DNA of 64,000 nucleotides. It comes from Phyto melanocephala (Eukaryota; Arthropoda; Insecta; Diptera; Rhinophoridae). Below are positions 59,092 through 64,000 of the stretch, piece by piece (within the stretch, counting starts at the first letter, position 1; each line of letters begins with the position of its first letter). The translations under genes and the position numbers were made by a program. The stretch lies in the NCBI GenBank assembly GCA_941918925.1, contig OW799234.1:11127001-11191000 (forward strand), written 5' to 3'. The notes beneath the pieces are model-generated. The model was not told where the DNA came from and did no database searches. It saw only the letters and a program-made list of their open reading frames with translations.

Positions 59092-59152
59092 TGTCTACCT
59101 GCAATGTGTTTGGGCTTTTAGTGCCCCTCCTTTTTAACCTAACCTAATTTAA
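59092..59152 (+). repeat. Interspersed repeat tail, second copy
   Basis: TACCTGCAATGTGTTTGGGC, then TTTTAGTGCCCCTCC, TTTTTAACCTAACCTAATT. It matches the minus-strand copy at 39600-39660. Confidence 0.45.
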
Positions 59153-59940
59153 ATCTTTAATAATAAAATCTGATTTTCACTCATTGGTAGTTAATTTGTT
59201 GTTTGCATTAATAATCTTTAAAGCTCGTAACTTTAAGAATTCAAAACTTTATATAAAATTTTTTACCTTCTAATATAATATATAATTATGTCAATTCTAA
59301 CAGTTCATCGTAGACTCAAAGCGCTTCAAAAGGGGATGTTAAAACTTATCCTCATGCATGTCCCTAAATAATAGTGTTAAAGCTTAAGTCTGATTTATAT
59401 TTCTGTAAGCGATTAGTAGCATTTGTGTATGTTAATGTGCCAGTAAAGGTTTAACTTTTTTTCGTCATACACTGCACAACCCACACCCAGAAAACAAAAA
59501 CTCAAATTCATTGCTAATCGAATGATTCAGTTATTTCAAACGAAATTTTATTTTTTGGTTATAAAATTTCTATTGCAATTATCATAACTTCATAGTGCTG
59601 ATTATATATTAATATTCCGAAACGAAATTTGGTAGATGCAATCATAAAATTGTGTTACTCACAACCGATACTGTTTTCTCTGTGCATGTATTTTTAGTTC
59701 GAGAATATGCTAGTTAGTTATTGTAGATCATGGTAAAACATACTAATATTAGTGTTATAGAAGTTTAAAAAATATTTTAGATCATAACCATAATGGCATT
59801 GCTAATACAAATAGTTGAACAAGCGCAGCTGGTAGAGTAGCAGTACAACAGAGTTCGTTGTGTGCATATCAAAGTAAAATTGATAACAAGGTTCATAACA
59901 AGTGAAATAAATAAAGTTCGGTATAAGTTTAATATTTTAT

Positions 59941-60249
59941 ACTAATATTTTAAATTTTAATCAGGCTTGAGTTCATATTTACATTCTTATTGTTACAAAG
60001 AATTTTTTTAATTGTGATAAATGAAAGAATAATTTTAAAACATTATTTTTTTACCGACACCAGCCGAATGGAATGCATTTTCGAAACCAGCTTCGTTTTC
60101 ATCATCAACATTTTTTGATCGGTGTTTACATGTTGGTTGTAAATATCATCTATTTAACTCCCGGAATTTAATTTTAGTTAAAAAAAATTCTTTGTAACAA
60201 TAAGAATGTTAATATGAACTCAAGCCTGATTAAACTTTAAAATATTAGT
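59941..60249. mobile_element. 309-bp MITE with ~70-bp inverted repeats
   Basis: Left arm ACTAATATTTTAAATTTTAA then TCAGGCTTGAGTTCATATTT is mirrored at the right end (60178-60249); the arms continue through ACATTCTTATTGTTACAAAG with only a few mismatches. The loop (about 60012-60177) is not coding. Target duplication is unclear. The length and low divergence of the arms suggest recent activity compared with other MITEs here. Confidence 0.7.
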
Positions 60250-60609
60250 TTAAACAGAAAAGTTAGATAAACAAAAATTCAATTTAATATTTTATGTTAG
60301 AAACCAACATAGAGCTTTAATTATTTATATCGAAAATATTAAGTGTTATTTCCTTTTTTGCAATAAAAGGAACCCCGATTCATTTCAAGGCTATAAACCA
60401 ATGTTTTTAAACGGCATTAATGCAACATGCGTTTAAGCAGAATATTATTGACAAGCCTTCAAAAATTAGTTTTGCAGCTGAAAGGTTAGGTTTAGATAAA
60501 AAAAGAGCTTTGCACATGATTACAAACCATTTTTTATTATTGACAATTCTTATTTATACAACATGAAAGTTTGGTGGCGACAGTTTGAACATTTCTGTTG
60601 AGACGGCAT

Positions 60610-61109
60610 ACGATGGCCACGTTAAAACTGATTTGACAAATAATATGTATGTATTGGTAATATTTGGTTTTGCTTAACACAGCAACGTATCAAACTCAAA
60701 CCATCAAATTTCATTTCAAAGCTGTTTTTAAAAGGAAAGAACGTGTGATTAATTTGGTCGCAAATTATTTTTTTTTTTTAGAAATATGAATTTTTCTCAT
60801 CTCTGTTGCTGTATTCTTTAGATTTAACCTGCTATAAAGCAGGCAAACCACGGTATACTTCAATAAATTCAAGTACAAATTTGTTTTCCTCCATATTTTA
60901 CTTAACCACAAAATTTTTACCGTACGGTGTTTTCGCTGCGAAAACTGAATAAAAATTCCATTTGACGTTTTTCGCAGCAATACATCAAAATCGCTTCAAA
61001 TCATAGTAGCGGCGGCAGTGAAAACCAAATTGTTTTGATTTTCGTCAAACTCGCTAACACAATCAAAAAAAACTGAGTTTGACAAATCAGTTTGATACGT
61101 GGCCATCGT
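60610..61109. mobile_element. ~500-bp MITE with ACGATGGCCACG ends
   Basis: Left end ACGATGGCCACGTTAAAACT and the reverse complement of the right end ACGATGGCCACGTATCAAAC, both followed by TGATTTG(A/T)CAAA, give a TIR of about 30 bp. Inner halves also show weak mirror symmetry. There is no coding capacity; the ORF at 60765-60980 is a by-product. Confidence 0.65.
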
Positions 61110-61399
61110 GCTTAACGCATTCGAATATCACTATCAAAAACGTGCTAGAGAGCGTTAGGAAAAGTAAAAAATTATTAATTTGGCATTGTGGATAAGAATT
61201 TTGTTGCTCTCTACAGCCTTTACTCACTTAAGATCTCCATATCCAGCCTTACAAAGTTCAACTAACTCAGTAACTAAGGCCGTGTCACAATGCATAGCAA
61301 AAACCATATTGAATTGGTTATGAAATATCAACAAGAGTATATGGATTGGATTTTCAATAAAAATCGTTCTAAATTCTGTAGCACTTTTAAACCATGAAT

Positions 61400-61993
61400 G
61401 CTTTGTTAGTAATCAAAATCACAGCATTTGGGGTTAAAATAAACCACTTGTAATTCAGGAGAATCGTATAAATTCCGTCATTGTTTAGGGCCGATTTTTT
61501 TACACGAGCCATCACTGAATCAAACATGTTCGAAAATGAGGTCAATCAGTAACTAGCACCAGTGCTCATTATTCCTTAATGATAGATTTTTTTCTGCCTC
61601 TGTTGACTGATATTGATTTGGATGACATGTGGCTTCAAGACAACATCACCATATGCCATAAAGCTCGTAAAACAATTTACCCTCATACCTAAACAAGAGC
61701 GTTGAGCGTCAAGCGTTGCAATTTTGCATGTATTTTGTTATTGTAACAAAAACAAAACACATGTAAAACTCCAACGCTTGATGCTCAACGCTCTTGTTTA
61801 GGTATGAGGGTTAGTTACAACATAAGCCATTTTTATGTCATGTACACTCACATTTTAGTTATATAAGTTGGCACCTAGATCGGCTGATTTTATACTAAAG
61901 GATTTCTTTTTAATGAAATTAAAGTTCACAAGCCCACATACTAACCGTCCATCAAAAGAAGAAGTCAAAAACTGCCTAATTGAAGCAAAATAG
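61400..61993 (+). pseudogene. Mariner-like transposase relic split by a MITE
   Basis: Plus-strand frames read, in order: FVSNQNHSIWG (family NGYVNKQNCRIWG), FENEVNQ (PYFFENE), TDIDLDDMWLQDNITICHKA and RKTIY (IDLDDMWFQQDGATCHTA.ETI, where D of QQDG is the second catalytic acid; here QDN), then after a 131-bp MITE RSADFILKDFFLMKLKFTSP (RSCDLTPLDYFLWGYLKS) with the D of the third acid position visible, and NRPSKEEVKNCLIEAK. Stops and shifts occur throughout. It is dead. Confidence 0.72.
61680..61810. mobile_element. 131-bp MITE, Harbinger-type, inserted into the mariner relic
   Basis: CCCTCATACCTAAACAAGAG continues to CGTTGAGCGTCAAGCGTTG and is mirrored at the right end with about one mismatch over 39 bases. 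TTA flanks both ends (61677-61679 and 61811-61813), fitting the TWA target duplication of PIF/Harbinger elements. It interrupts the mariner-like relic between the second and third catalytic blocks, so the MITE came later. Confidence 0.8.
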
Positions 61994-62172
61994 CAATGGA
62001 AATTTAAAAACATAATTGCAAGTTTAAAGTTTCGTTGCCCAATGTGCGTTTCTTTACGTTACCCCCATCCCGTGTAATTTATGATTAAATAAAATAAATT
62101 GGAATCTGTAATAGAAATATGTTTGCTCTGTAGTTTATATTTATGGTTAGTTTTGTAGAATTCCTTACAACT

Positions 62173-62559
62173 TGTAGTGTGCTATATTAAAGCACACTTC
62201 TACATTATTGAATATTACAATAATGTAACATAATATAACCCAATTGTTACTTTTATTAAACACATGACTAATGCAATTATGAGAACTGAGTGAAAGTAAT
62301 TAATAAGTAAACGTCACTCAATTCTCAAATTGAATACGTTTGTGATTGGTCAAACGTATAAAGTAATAGTAAAGAAATAATTTTAAAGTAAGTGCATATA
62401 GTAGTAAGATAGAGATAGATGTAATATTATAATAAGTTAGAATAGTTAGAATTAATTCTCATGTTAAGTATAAAAAAGGCCGCGAGCCACTAATAAAACA
62501 GACATTGATTTTAGAAACGAAATCGGCAATAACTGCCTTGTTTTATTTTCATTGTTTCA
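62173..62559 (+). mobile_element. Possible LTR (solo or truncated)
   Basis: It starts TGTAGTGTGC, has a TATA-like AAGTATAAAAAAGGC (about 62466), then AATAAAAC (about 62492) as a polyadenylation-like signal, and ends near TTTCATTGTTTCA. TTTTGGCAGTT and GAACGCC follow, which may be a primer binding region. No second LTR or internal ORF is visible in the window, so this stays a suggestion. Confidence 0.35.
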
Positions 62560-62739
62560 AAAACCTTTTGGCAGTTCTTTTGAACGCCTACTATTTAGCT
62601 GGAACCCTTCCAGCTGGGTAAAATAAATATAAGGGCTATAGGGCACTTTAATTAAAATAATTATTCTTCTACTACATGGAACAATATTCCATTACATGGC
62701 GATCCTGTAAAATGCCATTACAACTAATTTTAGTAGTAA

Positions 62740-63660
62740 TAAGTGTTAAGTGGGCGTGGCACTACCAAAATTTCCTATCACAAAACTGTATTTTTATATA
62801 AATTTTATTTGCTAGCAAACTTTCATAAGATTTAATCAAGTAAAAGTACTCAAAAAAATGCATATTTTAAATAGGCGTGGCATTTCCCACTTCTTGCACG
62901 ATTATAATGTACTGCTAGAGTAACTAAATGCGTGTAAAAAATTTCGCAAAATTTGGATGGTTAGAAATAATGGAAAAATAATATTAATTTTGTATAGGCG
63001 TGACACTGATTAAAATAAATCAAATGCAAGCAAAAATATTCATTTAATTCGGGTGAATAGAAACAGTGAAAAATAATATTAATTTTTTATGGACGTGGCA
63101 TTGCTCAATTTATTACGAATATAATGTAGTGCATAAATAAAAAAATGCGTGTAAAATGTTTAAATAAGTTTGGATAAGTAGAATTTAAAGCCAAAAAAAT
63201 ACATTAATATTGTATGGGCGTGGCACTGCCCAATTTTAAAGGATTAAGATATATTTTAAGAGTAATTAAATGGGTTAAAAAATTAGAATTAATTGAAGAA
63301 TAACACATAGTATAGTATTTATTTTGTATTTTTTCACGATTAATGCCTGCAAAAATTTTCATTAAATTCGCATTAAGAGATTTAGTAGAAAAATAATATT
63401 GATTTTGTACGGGCGTAGCAGTGCCCAATTTTTTACGATTATAATGTGTGTCTAGTGTTACAAAATATGATAAAAAAGTTTTATCAAATTCAACAAAGCA
63501 GAATTGATTGAAAAATAACATTTATTTTGATATTTTTATTTTATGGGCGTGGCATCTCCCACTTTTTTCACAATTAAAATATACTGCTAGAGTAACTAAA
63601 TGGGCTTAAAAAATTTCATTAAACTTAGATGAGTATAGGCGTGATACTGCCCACTGTTTT
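62740..63660 (+). repeat. Tandem array of GGGCGTGGCA units
   Basis: About eight units with GGGCGTGGCACTGCCCA-like cores start near 62752, 62874, 62995, 63090, 63215, 63410, 63543 and 63636, at spacings of about 95-195 bases. Shared parts include ATTATAATGTACTGCTAGAG and TAACTAAATGNGTGTAAAAA-like blocks. It resembles the inner repeats of Helitron-like elements (compare 25365-25970). No Helitron end was found here. Confidence 0.65.
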
Positions 63661-64000
63661 TTAAGCACAAGATTAAAATAAATCAAGCATTTCCTCTTAA
63701 TGTTATAACTTTTAACTATGTGTTGATATTTTCATGTCGGTAGTGTCAGCACTCCATACTAGAAAGCATTGATTTAATGCATTTACTTACAGAAAATTTC
63801 TTTAACCTATTTAAGACCGCGGACAATCAGGTTGTTGATGTATATAAACCAGATTGTAAAATTGAGTGGAATGAGTTTAATTTAATTAAATCTAAAATTA
63901 TGTTTAAACATTTCATGAAGCTTATGACTTTATAACTAGTATTACACACACATACTGAAAAAATACTAGACTTTAGTACCTCCCCCAATTCACAAAAAAA

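Overview
The window looks like AT-rich nuclear DNA from a higher fly, probably a calyptrate (blow fly or house fly type). The evidence is GT-AG introns, a long intron packed with transposon relics, CAG/CAA-rich coding exons, many mariner-like transposase relics, and DINE-1/INE-1-like elements carrying the typical TATATTCGGCCGTGCCGAAT end and an internal GTCCGTCTGTCC minisatellite. There are no operons, and almost none of the short ORFs here are genes. The species is an inference.

One host gene is visible. It is split over the left half of the window on the minus strand. Exon 1 (33847-34044) starts with an ATG and encodes a complete Cys4-His-Cys3 PHD-type zinc finger. Exon 2 (25102-25236), exon 3 (3216-3822; Gln-rich with a basic stretch) and exon 4 (58-2600; long, Ser/His/acidic, low complexity) follow in register: every junction has a GT-AG pair and the codon phases match (0, 0, 1). 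Together they give about 1161 residues, and the gene runs off the left edge. Intron lengths are about 8.6 kb, 21.3 kb and 0.6 kb. I cannot name the gene. A short KLRRRKT motif near the end of exon 4 is a weak hint of the NHS/GUK-holder family.

Everything else is repeat or unassigned DNA. Intron 2 holds a LINE tail, two mariner-like relics, several MITEs, two DINE-like families, tRNA-derived SINEs, a 120-bp tandem array with a higher-order period near 428 bp, and a 1.9-kb array of perfect TGTCA...TGACA palindromes. Intron 1 holds a Helitron-like element with a recognisable 3' end, a hammerhead-ribozyme-like motif, a mariner-like relic, a dead PIF/Harbinger transposase and a cluster of DINE-like copies with about 1 kb of nearly pure A/T. 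Upstream of the gene (34-64 kb) there is a LINE RNase H tail that has been tandemly amplified, another RNase H relic, more DINE-like copies (one almost identical to an inverted copy 12 kb away), a 17-copy 16-bp minisatellite, a 5'-truncated LINE whose reverse transcriptase is open except for one stop codon, a foldback element with a second hammerhead-like core, several MITEs, a mariner-like relic split by a Harbinger-type MITE, a possible LTR, and a tandem array of GGGCGTGGCA repeats.

The most interesting signals are the hammerhead-like ribozyme motifs (27889-27927 minus, with relatives at 12482 and 55689), the palindrome array at 23.05-24.96 kb, the tandemly amplified LINE tail at 37.9-38.8 kb and the unidentified PHD-finger gene.
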